DNA of 64,000 nucleotides from Lichenicola sp964236105 (GTDB taxonomy: Bacteria > Pseudomonadota > Alphaproteobacteria > Acetobacterales > Acetobacteraceae), in assembly GCA_964236105.1 (NCBI GenBank), contig CAXSBC010000005.1:1-64000 (forward strand), read 5' to 3'. The translations under genes were made by a program, and so were the position numbers. Positions 37,016-45,733 of this stretch are shown here, in pieces. Position 1 is the stretch's first letter. Every line of letters begins with the position of its first letter. The notes below the pieces were generated by a model. That model did not search any database. It was not told where the DNA came from and saw only the letters and a list, made by a program, of their open reading frames with translations.

Positions 37016-37218
37016 CGTATCCGGGTTTGCACAGTCAGCTGCAGGCGCACGAGCGGTACGGGCCGAACGAAGACGGGCCAGCCTGCGCCGCTGACGCTAC
37101 CGTTCTACGGGCAGCAACGAGCCGGTTCTCGCAGCGATCCGGGAGATGGTCCGTCGACCCCGGTTGCCGCTTCGAACTGGTCAACCGGGCCGGCCGCTGA
37201 CGGCCGGCCGGAGCGTCT

Positions 37219-37833
37219 TCAGGCGATGGTTTTGAGGTAGTCCGTGAGCTTGGCGGCCGCCGCGTTCTTGTCGATCCGCTCCAGCGCGCCGAGTTCGGCC
37301 GCCAGCCGGTCCATGGCCGCCTCGTAGATCTGCCGCTCCGAGAAGCTCTGGTCGGGCTGGCCGGCATTGCGGTGCAGGTCGCGCACCACCTCGGCGATCG
37401 CCAGCGGATCGCCGGAATTGATCTTGGCCTCGTATTCCTGGGCCCGCCTGGACCACATGGTGCGCTTGATGCGCGCGCGGCCCTTCAGGATCGCCAGCGC
37501 CTCGTCGAACAGCTTGCGGGTCGCCAGCTTGCGCAGGCCGGCACTTTTCGCCTTCGCGACCGGGACGCGCAGCGTCATCCGGTTCTCCTCGAAGGTGATA
37601 TGGATCAGCTCGAGCTTGTGCCCGGCGATCTCCTCGGTGGCGATGCGCTCCACCTTGCCGACGCCGTGGGTCGGATAGACGACATGATCGCCTTCCAGGA
37701 ACGGCTCGTCGTCGCGGGGCTTGCGGGCGACGATGGGACGCGGTCTGGTGTCGGGCGTCGTGTCGTCCGCAACGGGCTCGGCGTCGACCTGGTCGTCCGC
37801 CTCGATCGGTTTTGTCGCTGTCTTGGTCAGCAC
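37219..37833 (-). CDS. carD: CarD-family transcriptional regulator
   Basis: A protein of about 204 residues. A polar N-terminal tail precedes the RNA-polymerase-interacting domain (FLEGDHVVYPTHGVGKVERI, then ELIHITFEENRMTLRVPV) and a helical DNA-binding domain rich in basic residues (LATRKLFDEALAIL, RARIKRTMWSRRAQEYEAK). It stabilises open promoter complexes. No ATG is suitable: the GTG at 37833 has GGAG 11 bases upstream, and another in-frame GTG at 37896 would add 21 residues. Confidence 0.92.
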   Translation of the reverse strand: MLTKTATKPIEADDQVDAEPVADDTTPDTRPRPIVARKPRDDEPFLEGDHVVYPTHGVGKVERIATEEIAGHKLELIHITFEENRMTLRVPVAKAKSAGLRKLATRKLFDEALAILKGRARIKRTMWSRRAQEYEAKINSGDPLAIAEVVRDLHRNAGQPDQSFSERQIYEAAMDRLAAELGALERIDKNAAAAKLTDYLKTIA

Positions 37834-38045
37834 GTGCTCGCGGTCTCCTGCTTCGGCCCGATCGGGCGCGGAACCGCCACGTCGGGACCGTCCCACGTCC
37901 TGACGACGAGGGGAGCGGCCTCCGGGCGATTTGCGTTAGTCTCAAATGATAGCACAACGGTGGTGGCGACGGAACCCTGTTGCCGGCGACCGCCAGGTTC
38001 CGGCCCGGCCGGCGGCGAGGCCGGGCCGGGCAGTCCTGCGCGCGG

Positions 38046-39131
38046 TCAGGCCAGCAGGCCGAACAGGTCGGTCGCGACCTCGGGCTCGTCGAAGCGGGAC
38101 ACGCTGATGCCGAGCAGGCGAACGCTCTTCTCGAACGGACACACCGACTGCAGCAGGTCTGCCGCCAGGCAGCCGAGCTCGCCGCGCGTGCCGATCGCCC
38201 GGCCCGTCGAGATTGCGCGGGTGATGATCCGGAAGTCGGAGAACTTCACCTTCAGGGTGACGGTCCGCGCCTGGCGTCCGGCGGCGACCGAGCGGGCCCA
38301 GACCTTGTCGATGGCTGGCTGCAGCGCGCTCAGCGCCTCGTCGCCGGCGACGAGGTCGCGCTCGAAGGTATGCTCGGCGCCGATGGACTTGCTCGGCCGG
38401 TCGGTCACCACCGGCCGCTCGTCCTGGCCGCGCGCGATGGCGTAGTAGTGCGGACCGGACTTGCCGAAATGCCGGGCCAGGAACGCGGCCGAGCAGTCGC
38501 GCAGATCGATGCCGTTGCGGATGCCGAGGCGCTCCATCTTGGCTGCCGTCACCGGACCGACGCCATGGAACTGGCTGACCTTCAGGGTCTCCACGAAGCG
38601 CGGCCCCATGCGCGGCGTGATCACGAACAACCCGTCCGGCTTGCGATGATCCGAGGCCAGCTTGGCCAGGAACTTGTTGTAGGACACGCCCGCCGACGCG
38701 GTCAGTCGCGTGTCAGCCCGGATCCGCGCCCGGATCTGCTCGGCGATCGCCGTCGCCGAACCGAGATCCACCAGCGGCCGGGTGACGTCGAGATAGGCCT
38801 CGTCGAGCGAGAGCGGCTGGATCATCGGCGTGTAGCTCGCAAAGATCTGCCGGATCTGCCGGGAGACCTCGCGATACACGTCGAAGCGCGGCGGCACGAA
38901 GACCAGCTCCGGGCACTGCCGCCGCGCGGTGACCGACGGCATCGCCGACCGGACGCCGTAGCGACGCGCCTCGTAGCTGGCGGCCGCCACCACGCCGCGC
39001 TCGCGCGAGCCGCCGACGGCGACCGGCCGGCCGCGCAGGGCCGGGTCGTCGCGCTGCTCCACCGACGCATAGAAGGCGTCCATGTCGACATGGATGATCC
39101 GACGATGATCCCGCCCGGCCGCCTCCGTCAC
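38046..39131 (-). CDS. dinB: DNA polymerase IV (Y-family)
   Basis: A 361-residue translesion polymerase. Catalytic motifs are intact: HVDMDAFYASVEQ near residue 15 and PLSLDEAYLDVT near 110 with the acidic residues. The steric-gate segment, SAGVSYNKFLAKLASD and the little-finger domain (KSIGAEHTFERDL, VTLKVKFSDF) are also present. The start is a GTG at 39131 with a perfect GGAGG six bases upstream. An SOS box 39 bases upstream indicates LexA control. The C-terminus (TDLFGLLA) resembles a beta-clamp-binding motif (QxxLF-like). Confidence 0.95.
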   Translation of the reverse strand: MTEAAGRDHRRIIHVDMDAFYASVEQRDDPALRGRPVAVGGSRERGVVAAASYEARRYGVRSAMPSVTARRQCPELVFVPPRFDVYREVSRQIRQIFASYTPMIQPLSLDEAYLDVTRPLVDLGSATAIAEQIRARIRADTRLTASAGVSYNKFLAKLASDHRKPDGLFVITPRMGPRFVETLKVSQFHGVGPVTAAKMERLGIRNGIDLRDCSAAFLARHFGKSGPHYYAIARGQDERPVVTDRPSKSIGAEHTFERDLVAGDEALSALQPAIDKVWARSVAAGRQARTVTLKVKFSDFRIITRAISTGRAIGTRGELGCLAADLLQSVCPFEKSVRLLGISVSRFDEPEVATDLFGLLA

Positions 39132-39504
39132 CCGCCGCCTCCGCTGACCGGCCGCTGCTCCCGCGGCATGTTCACTATACGTTCGAGCGGTGTCGAGCGC
39201 GACCGATCCAGCCGGCGTCGCCCGGCGGCGATTCCCCACCTTCGGGCTTGCACGGAGCCGCCTGACGGGAACACTATACGACGACGAAATGACATAGACA
39301 TTGCAAAGGCCGCGAGCCGGTCCGGCCCTTGATGGTATCGGACCGCTCGCGCGGGCATCGCCGCCCTCGGCCCGAGGCCTTGCCGGCCCGGTGTTTGCAG
39401 CGCAGCCTCGATCTGTCGATGGAGCCACCCGATCACATGTCCGCTCGTGACCCTCGCCGACCTGCCGGCACGCCGTCAGCCACGCTGCCGCGCGGGTGCC
39501 GCCG
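39132..39504. other. Divergent control region between dinB and the surface-glycan cassette
   Basis: About 370 bases without a convincing gene. It holds the dinB SOS box and a second related element (GAAC-ACTATAC-GACG at 39269-39283) that shares the same seven-base core. No ribosome-site-supported frame was found. Confidence 0.55.
39170..39184 (-). promoter_or_regulatory. LexA (SOS) box of dinB
   Basis: GTTC-ACTATAC-GTTC on the plus strand (GAAC-N7-GAAC read towards dinB) is the alphaproteobacterial LexA site. Its spacer contains TATAGT on the coding strand, a good -10 element, so LexA would cover the promoter. Confidence 0.85.
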
Positions 39505-40977
39505 ATGACGCAGATCGACCGGGATCGCGTGGTGTTCTCGATCCTCTACAACGAGAGCCGCGAGTTCCTGCAGATCCTGGTCGAGAACTTCCTGGGCTTC
39601 ACGGGCCCGGAATCGATCCTCGTCCTCAACATGCCGGTCGGGCGCGAGATCTCCTGCCAGGCGATCGAGCGGAGCGACCGGGTCTTCGTGTTCAACGGCG
39701 CGGTCAAGCGCCACAAGTTCGGCCACACCCTGCTGAACGGCCATGTCGAGACGTTCGACCATGCGCTGCAGGTGATCGGGGACTTCGACTATTTCTGCCC
39801 GCTGGCCTCCAACAGCCTGCTCGTGCGCCCGTTCGACCTGGCGGCGACGAAGGCACGGCGCCAGACCCACCACCATTCCGCGTCCGTCGATGTCACCAAC
39901 CTGCCCGAACACTGGTGGTGGCCGAAGATCCGGCAGACCCCGGCGCTGGGGGCGTTCATCCAGGAGACCTGGAACATCCGGCTGCTCTGCCAGAACCAGA
40001 TCGAGGGGCTGTTCGCGACGCGGTCGGACTGGGGGCTGGTGCATGCATCGCACGCCGAGATCGTCGAGCTCGGCAGGCTGATGGATCCCCAGGCGCGCTT
40101 CGCGCTCGAGGAGATCCTGCCCTCGACGCTGATCACCAATTTCGGCTCCAGCTTCTTCACCTATGTCTGCCGGATCCTGGGCAGCCGGGGTCACGACCGC
40201 CCGGTGCTGATCGACGATCTGCTCGGGCTGCTCGACGGCGAGCCGGCTCAGTTCTGCGCGGTGAAATGGTTCGAGCGGAGCCCGCACGACCTTGCCGCCG
40301 TGGCTGTCGCGCAGGCCTGGAGCCGGGACCTGCTCGCAGGCCTGCGCGACAGCATCGCCGCCAACGACGCGCTGGATCTGCTGACGCAGCGCACCATCCT
40401 GGAGGCGGTGGTGGCGTCGCTGCGCCGGCACGAAGTGCTGCGCGCCACGCAGGATGCGGACGCCTCGTTCCCCCCGCTGCAGTTCAGCCAGCAGATGACG
40501 GCGAGCCGCCAGCAGCTGGCGCTGGGCGAGCGCAGCACCGCGTCGGGGGACGCCGCCACCTTTCTGTTCATGGAAAATACCGGGCACGAGCTGCGGCTGG
40601 ATGTGCGCATCGAACAGGCCGGGGAGCGGCGGATCTCGATCGAGGCCGAGCGCGTGCCGGCGCCGCACGACGCGGCGTCGGGCGAGGCGGTGCTCGAGGG
40701 CTATCTGTATCTGAGCCCGACGACGCGACTGCACGGCCGGATCGTTCGCCTCACGGTGCCGCTTCCCCCCACCGCGGATCAGGAACAGGCCGCCCGGCAC
40801 GTCATCGTGCGCAGCGGAGGCCACCACAAGCGGGTCGAGCCATGGCACGTGTCGGACGCGGACGGGATGCGCTCTTACTATTTCCAGCCGGTCGCGGTGG
40901 CGGAGCAGGACCAGATCTGGCTGGGCCTGCCGGTGTTCAGCCACTGGCATTTCGATGCGGCCCTGGATCTGATCTAG
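39505..40977 (+). CDS. Glycosyltransferase-like protein of a probable surface-glycan cassette
   Basis: 490 residues from the ATG at 39505 (a GTG at 39496 would add three). Residues 8-230 resemble a nucleotide-sugar transferase fold of the GT14-like kind: VVFSILYNESREFLQILVENF, then DYFCPLASNSLLVRPFD. This match is weak. The C-terminal ~150 residues (RLHGRIVRLTVPLPP, SYYFQPVAVAEQDQIWLGLPVFSHWHFD) look like a separate beta-rich module. No exact family was recognised. It is followed in the same direction by a HAD phosphatase and two nucleotide-activation genes, so transfer of the activated product to a glycan is a plausible role. Confidence 0.6.
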   Translation: MTQIDRDRVVFSILYNESREFLQILVENFLGFTGPESILVLNMPVGREISCQAIERSDRVFVFNGAVKRHKFGHTLLNGHVETFDHALQVIGDFDYFCPLASNSLLVRPFDLAATKARRQTHHHSASVDVTNLPEHWWWPKIRQTPALGAFIQETWNIRLLCQNQIEGLFATRSDWGLVHASHAEIVELGRLMDPQARFALEEILPSTLITNFGSSFFTYVCRILGSRGHDRPVLIDDLLGLLDGEPAQFCAVKWFERSPHDLAAVAVAQAWSRDLLAGLRDSIAANDALDLLTQRTILEAVVASLRRHEVLRATQDADASFPPLQFSQQMTASRQQLALGERSTASGDAATFLFMENTGHELRLDVRIEQAGERRISIEAERVPAPHDAASGEAVLEGYLYLSPTTRLHGRIVRLTVPLPPTADQEQAARHVIVRSGGHHKRVEPWHVSDADGMRSYYFQPVAVAEQDQIWLGLPVFSHWHFDAALDLI

Positions 40978-41037
40978 GTCCGATGCCGTCGCTCCTGGTC
41001 CGGGACCGGCTCCATCACGCAGAAGGATAGGCAGTCC

Positions 41038-41412
41038 GTGAAACGCCTGATCGTGGATCTCGACGACACCCTGACCTGTCCCGACCAGACGCGCTCCTAT
41101 GCCGAGAAGGAGCCGAACCTGCCCCTGGTCGCCAGGCTGCGCGAGTACAAGGCGGACGGGTTCGAGATCGTCATCCAGACGGCGCGCAACATGCGCACGT
41201 TCGAGGGCGCGATCGGCAAGATCAACGTGCACACGCTGCCGGTCATCATCGCCTGGCTGCAGCGCCACGACGTGCCCTACGACGAGATCCATGTCGGCAA
41301 GCCCTGGTGCGGCTTCGAGGGGTTCTATGTCGACGACCGCGCGATCCGGCCGTCGGAGTTCGTGTCGCTGTCGCTCGAGGAGATCAACGCCCTGATCCGG
41401 CCGGCCGGCTGA
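41038..41412 (+). CDS. HAD-superfamily phosphatase, capsule-biosynthesis type
   Basis: A 124-residue minimal HAD hydrolase. Motif I is IVDLDDTLT (DxDxT), motif II the Thr of IQTARNM, motif III Lys in HVGKPW, and motif IV YVDDRA. No cap domain is present, so it probably acts on a phosphorylated metabolite of moderate size. A GTG start at 41038 follows GAAGGATAGG. Similar small HAD proteins occur in capsule loci. It is three bases from the next gene and clearly cotranscribed. Confidence 0.85.
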   Translation: MKRLIVDLDDTLTCPDQTRSYAEKEPNLPLVARLREYKADGFEIVIQTARNMRTFEGAIGKINVHTLPVIIAWLQRHDVPYDEIHVGKPWCGFEGFYVDDRAIRPSEFVSLSLEEINALIRPAG

Positions 41413-41415
41413 GCG

Positions 41416-43020
41416 ATGGCGCTGCGCCTCATCACCTCGGCAGCCTATCTGGGGCAGGAGCTGGCTGCCGAGTTCGGCAAGATCCCGCCGGCCTTCCTGC
41501 CGGTGGGCGTGTCCCGGCTCTACGACGTGCAGGCCGCCCGGCTGGGGGCCGGCGGACCGATCCATCTGACCATCCCCGAGAGCTTCGTGCCGCAGCCCTT
41601 CGACCAGCGGCGGCTGCAGGAGCTGGAGGTGATCCTGGTGCCGGTGCCCGAGGGCCTGCTGCTGGGCGAGGCGATCGTCTATGCGATCAACTCCATCGAC
41701 ATGCCGGCGGGCCCGGTGCAGATCCTGCACGGCGACACGCTGATCGGCGACGTGCCGGCGGAAGCGCTCGACCTGATCGGCGTCCATGACGAGGGCGACG
41801 ACTATTCCTGGGCCGCGGTCGACGTCGAGGACGGGCTCGCCACCGGGCTGGAGGTGATCGCCGCCGCGGAGGGCCGCGACGACAGCCGGCCGGTCGCCTG
41901 CGGCTATTTCGCCTTCGAAAGCAGCAGCCGGCTGGTGCGCGCGATCACCCGGGCGCGCGGCGACTTCATCGAGGGCCTCAACCTCTATGCGCGCGAGCGG
42001 CCGGTCCGGGCGGTGCGGATCGAGCAGTGGAACGATTTCGGCCACATCCAGACCTATTTCCGCTCGCGGCGCGTCATCACCACCGCGCGGTCCTTCAACA
42101 TGCTGCACATCGATGCCACCACGGTGCGCAAGTCGAGCCGCGACGTGGCCAAGATGCAGGCCGAGGCCGACTGGCTCGGCCGCCTGCCGGCACCGCTGCT
42201 GCCGTTCAGCGCCCGGCTGCTCGAAGCGGGCGGCGCGTCAGGCACCGCCTTCTACAAGACCGAATACCAGTATGCGCCGACGCTGTCGGAGCTGCTCGTG
42301 TTCTGCCAGGTCGGCCGCGCCACCTGGAAGAACATCCTGCGCTCCTGCCGGGACTTCCTGCAGACCTGCACCCGGTTCGACGGCGGCGGTTCCGGCGATG
42401 CGGTGCTGGCCGAGCTCGCGGTCGCCAAGACGCAGGTGCGGCTGGAGCGCTACGGGCGCGAGACCGGGTTCGACATCGACCGGCCGACCCGCCTGGACGG
42501 CCGGCCGCTGCCCTCGCTCCGGCAGATCGCGCAGGAGGTGGCCCAGGCGATCGACCTGTCCTCCGGGCGGCCGGACACGGTCATGCATGGCGACTTCTGC
42601 TTCAGCAACATCCTGTACAACTCGCGCGCCGCACGGATCAGCGTGATCGACCCGCGCGGCTACGTGCAGGACGGGCAGCCCTCGCTGTTCGGCGATACGC
42701 GCTACGATCTCGCCAAGCTGTCGCATTCGATCGTCGGCCGCTACGACCACATCCTGGCCGGCCGCTACGAGCTGCGACGCGACGCCAGCCACGCGTTCGC
42801 GCTCAGCTTCGAGAGCAGCGCCCATCATCGCTGGCTGCGGGACAGCCTCGACGAGTTCGAGGTGGACGGGCTGCTGGCCGGCGGCCGCGGCGTGCAGGCG
42901 GTGACCGTCGGGCTGTTCCTGTCCATGCTGCCGCTGCATGCCGATCGGCCGGACCGGCAGGCGGCCTTCATCGCCAACGCGCTCCGCCTCTACGACGAAC
43001 TGCAAGGACGCCCGACGTGA
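41416..43020 (+). CDS. Nucleotidyltransferase-like / small-molecule kinase fusion
   Basis: 534 residues in two parts. Residues 1-240 resemble a nucleotidyltransferase lacking the classical N-terminal GxGxR loop but keeping the later strands: VQILHGDTLIGD, CGYFAFESSSRLVRAI, and EQWNDFGHIQTYFRSRR. Residues 240-534 form an aminoglycoside/choline-kinase-like domain with the catalytic loop MHGDFCFSNILYN and the metal-binding VIDPRGY. A phospho-acceptor such as a sugar, polyol or amino alcohol is likely. The stop overlaps the next start (GTGA). Confidence 0.78.
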   Translation: MALRLITSAAYLGQELAAEFGKIPPAFLPVGVSRLYDVQAARLGAGGPIHLTIPESFVPQPFDQRRLQELEVILVPVPEGLLLGEAIVYAINSIDMPAGPVQILHGDTLIGDVPAEALDLIGVHDEGDDYSWAAVDVEDGLATGLEVIAAAEGRDDSRPVACGYFAFESSSRLVRAITRARGDFIEGLNLYARERPVRAVRIEQWNDFGHIQTYFRSRRVITTARSFNMLHIDATTVRKSSRDVAKMQAEADWLGRLPAPLLPFSARLLEAGGASGTAFYKTEYQYAPTLSELLVFCQVGRATWKNILRSCRDFLQTCTRFDGGGSGDAVLAELAVAKTQVRLERYGRETGFDIDRPTRLDGRPLPSLRQIAQEVAQAIDLSSGRPDTVMHGDFCFSNILYNSRAARISVIDPRGYVQDGQPSLFGDTRYDLAKLSHSIVGRYDHILAGRYELRRDASHAFALSFESSAHHRWLRDSLDEFEVDGLLAGGRGVQAVTVGLFLSMLPLHADRPDRQAAFIANALRLYDELQGRPT

Positions 43021-43742
43021 TCGTCATCCCGATGGCCGGATTGTCGCGCCGCTTCACCGAGGCGGGCTACGGCGTGCCGAAATACATGCTGCCGCTGCGC
43101 GGAACCACGGTGTTCGCACACGCCGTCGGCAGCTTCTCGGCCCTGTTCGCAGGCACGCCGTTCCTGTTCGTCGCCCGCCACGTCGCCGGCACCGAGGGGT
43201 TCCTGCGCGAGCAGTGCGCCGCCCTGGGGATCGCCGACGCGCGGTTCGTCATGCTGGAGCGCGAGACGGCAGGCCAGGCCGACACCGTCGAGCTCGGCCT
43301 GCGCTCGGCCTCGGTCGAGGACGGGGCGCCGGTCACCATCTTCAACATCGACACCTTCCGGGCGCGCTACGCCGTGCCCGATGCCGGCTGGTTCCAGGGG
43401 TCGGACGGCTACCTGGAGGTGTTTCGCGGCAGCGGCGCGAACTGGTCCTATGTCGGCCCGGCCGAGGATGCGGCCGAGCCGCTGGTCGCCCGCACGACGG
43501 AGAAGCAGCCGATCTCGGATCTGTGCTGCGACGGGCTGTATCATTTCGCCCGCGCGGGCGATTTCCGCCAGGCGCTGGACCGCGAGCGCGCCCGTCCGTC
43601 GCTGCCGGAGCTCTACGTCGCCCCGCTCTACAACCACCTGATCGCCGCCGGCCGGCGCATCCACTACGACATCGTGCCGGACGGGGTGATCACCTTCTGC
43701 GGCGTGCCTGCCGAATACGAGGCGGCGCTGGCGTCGGGCTGA
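43017..43742 (+). CDS. Nucleotidyltransferase (sugar-phosphate type)
   Basis: A 241-residue nucleotidyltransferase: VIPMAGLSRRFTEAGYGVPKYMLPL contains the NTP-binding GxSxRF...PK motif, and FNIDTFRA provides the metal-binding Asp. It transfers a nucleotide to a phosphorylated substrate, presumably the one made by the fused kinase upstream. It starts with GTG overlapping the preceding stop by four bases. Proteins of this type occur in capsule loci. The product is not predictable from sequence. Confidence 0.82.
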   Translation: MIVIPMAGLSRRFTEAGYGVPKYMLPLRGTTVFAHAVGSFSALFAGTPFLFVARHVAGTEGFLREQCAALGIADARFVMLERETAGQADTVELGLRSASVEDGAPVTIFNIDTFRARYAVPDAGWFQGSDGYLEVFRGSGANWSYVGPAEDAAEPLVARTTEKQPISDLCCDGLYHFARAGDFRQALDRERARPSLPELYVAPLYNHLIAAGRRIHYDIVPDGVITFCGVPAEYEAALASG

Positions 43743-43754
43743 GCGTCCGGCGCC

Positions 43755-44006
43755 TCAGTCGATGCGGTCCTCGTCGTCGACGTCGTCGATCGGCCGGGGC
43801 ACGCGGGTCGCCGACAGCAGCTTGAAGCCGCCCACCACGAGCAGCACGCCGATCAGGATCGGCAGCCTGGCGAGCAGCCAGCTTGTGGTCCAGGCCGGCA
43901 CGTTGCTCGAGTTAAAGTTGAAGGCGAGCGACCAGACGCTGACCGAGGCCATGATGAAGCCTGCCAGCATCAGGGCGACGATCAGGTAGACGCGCTTCAG
44001 CAGCAT
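43755..44006 (-). CDS. Small two-helix membrane protein, unknown function
   Basis: 83 residues: VYLIVALMLAGFIMASVSVWSL, a short loop with Asn/Ser (FNFNSSNVPAWTTS), ARLPILIGVLLVVGGFKLL, and an acidic tail ending DDVDDEDRID. No family recognised. Its start lies ten bases inside the 3' end of the APC permease gene, so the two are cotranscribed and it may be an accessory subunit. Confidence 0.7.
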   Translation of the reverse strand: MLLKRVYLIVALMLAGFIMASVSVWSLAFNFNSSNVPAWTTSWLLARLPILIGVLLVVGGFKLLSATRVPRPIDDVDDEDRID

Positions 44007-45577
44007 GGCGGACCTTCCAGGCGATGGGCGGCGGCGGCGTCCGCCGCGAGCCGGGAATGGCGGTAGCCGTAGGTGACATAGCACAGTGCGCCGATCGCCA
44101 CGTAGCCGAGCAGCAGGGCCGCCGGGATCGGATTGTGGTTCAGCAGCGCCGTGGCGATGTCGATCAGCAGCGGGACCGCCATCACCAGCGCGAACAGGAT
44201 GCCCAGCGCCGGCACCACGCCCACCCAGACGCCGCGGATGCGGATGCCGCCGAACGGCACCGGGAAGGGCGGCTTCAGGTCGGGACAGGCGTTGCGCTGC
44301 CAGATCACGGTGAAGCAGACGATGCCGAACGCGGTGGTGGTGCCGAGGCTCACCAGGTCGCTGATGATGTCGATCGGCAGCAGCGCGGTGGCGGCGGCGA
44401 CGCCCAGGCCCAGCAGGATGGTGCCGAGCCAGGGGGTGCGGAAGCGCGGATGCAGCACGCAGAACACGTGCGGCAGCAGCCCGTCGCGGGCGATGGTGAA
44501 GAAGATGCGGCTCTGCCCGTACTGCAGCACCAGCATCACCGACAGCAGCCCGGTCACGGCGCCGATCTTGACGAACAGCGCGAGCCACGGCTGGTGCATC
44601 GCGTCCACGGCGATGGCCAGCGGATCGGCGACGCCGAGCTGCCGATAGGGCACCACGCCAGTCATCACGGCTGCCACGCAGATATAGACGACGGTGCAGA
44701 TGGCCAGCGAGCTGAGGATGCCGATCGGCACGTCGCGTTTGGGGTTCTTGGCTTCCGCCGCCGCGGTGGACACCGCCTCGAAGCCGACATAGGCGAAGAA
44801 GATCACCGAGGCCGCGCGGAAGATGCCGGGAATGCCGTAGCGGAAGCCGCCCTCGTTGGGCGGGATGAACGGCGTCCAGTTGGCCGGGTGGATGGCCGAG
44901 ATGCCGAGCACCACGAACACCAGCAGCACCGACACCTTCAGCACCACGATGACGCTGTTGACGGTGGCCGATTCAGACACCCCGATCACCAGCAGGGCGG
45001 TGACGATCACCGAGGCGAAGGCGCCCACCAGGTTCATGCCGTGGCCGATATCGAGCAGCGTGCTGCCGTGCGGGCCGGGCAGGGTCTGCACGTAGGAGGT
45101 CGAGTACCAAGCCGGGATGTTGAGGCCGAAATCCTGCAGCAGGCTGGTGGCGTAGCCGGAGAAGCCAGCCGCCACGCCGGCGCACGAGATGCCGTACTCC
45201 AGCAGCAGCAGCCAGCCCACCACCCACGCCGCGAGCTCGCCCATGGAGGCGTAGGCGTAGGTGTAGGCCGAGCCGCTGACCGGCATGGTGGAGGCGAGCT
45301 CGCCATAGGAGAGTGCCGTGAACACGCAGGCGAGGCAGGCGACCACGAACGAGAGCAGGATCGCCGGGCCGGCATAGTTGGCGGCTGCCGTTCCGGTCAT
45401 GACGTAGATGCCGGCGCCGATGGTGGAGCCGATGCCGAGCATGGTCAGGTTGAGCGCGCCCAGGCTGCGCTTCAGCCCGTGCGAATGCGTCTCCGCCTCG
45501 ATCTGCGCCAGCGTCTTGCGCAGGGACAGCCGGCCGGGCTGGCGCGGCAGGCGGCCCTGGCGCGTGGTGATGCTCAT
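43997..45577 (-). CDS. APC-family amino-acid permease
   Basis: A 526-residue transporter with about twelve to fourteen helices, of the cationic amino-acid/YhdG type. LNLTMLGIGSTIGAGIYVMTG is the characteristic helix 1, with GYELASTMPVSGSAYTYAY-like GELASTMPVSGSAYTYAYA in helix 3 and FFAYVGFEAVSTAAAEAKNP in helix 6. The ATG at 45577 is preceded by a short N-terminal region with few alternatives. Substrate is probably a neutral or cationic amino acid. Confidence 0.93.
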   Translation of the reverse strand: MSITTRQGRLPRQPGRLSLRKTLAQIEAETHSHGLKRSLGALNLTMLGIGSTIGAGIYVMTGTAAANYAGPAILLSFVVACLACVFTALSYGELASTMPVSGSAYTYAYASMGELAAWVVGWLLLLEYGISCAGVAAGFSGYATSLLQDFGLNIPAWYSTSYVQTLPGPHGSTLLDIGHGMNLVGAFASVIVTALLVIGVSESATVNSVIVVLKVSVLLVFVVLGISAIHPANWTPFIPPNEGGFRYGIPGIFRAASVIFFAYVGFEAVSTAAAEAKNPKRDVPIGILSSLAICTVVYICVAAVMTGVVPYRQLGVADPLAIAVDAMHQPWLALFVKIGAVTGLLSVMLVLQYGQSRIFFTIARDGLLPHVFCVLHPRFRTPWLGTILLGLGVAAATALLPIDIISDLVSLGTTTAFGIVCFTVIWQRNACPDLKPPFPVPFGGIRIRGVWVGVVPALGILFALVMAVPLLIDIATALLNHNPIPAALLLGYVAIGALCYVTYGYRHSRLAADAAAAHRLEGPPCC

Positions 45578-45733
45578 GCGCCGGGCGGGCCGGGCATGGG
45601 CGGGCGGTCGAACGATCCGGTAGGCCACTGCATGGATGCCATGCGCTGATCGTATGCAAGAGCGGGACCGGGGGTTCAAGTGGCCGGGCCGCCGCCATTC
45701 CTTCCCGGCCCGGATCGGCTGTAGCATCGGGCG

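Noticed and set aside
39433..42108. Very long open frame (about 890 codons) on the minus strand
   Set aside because: It is antisense to the glycosyltransferase-like, HAD and fusion genes; the translation is Arg/Asp/Gln/His-rich without motifs, as expected for shadow frames in GC-rich DNA.
44024..45649. Long plus-strand frame opposite the amino-acid permease
   Set aside because: Composition is His/Gly/Asp/Gln-rich with no domains; it is the complement of a well-supported membrane protein.
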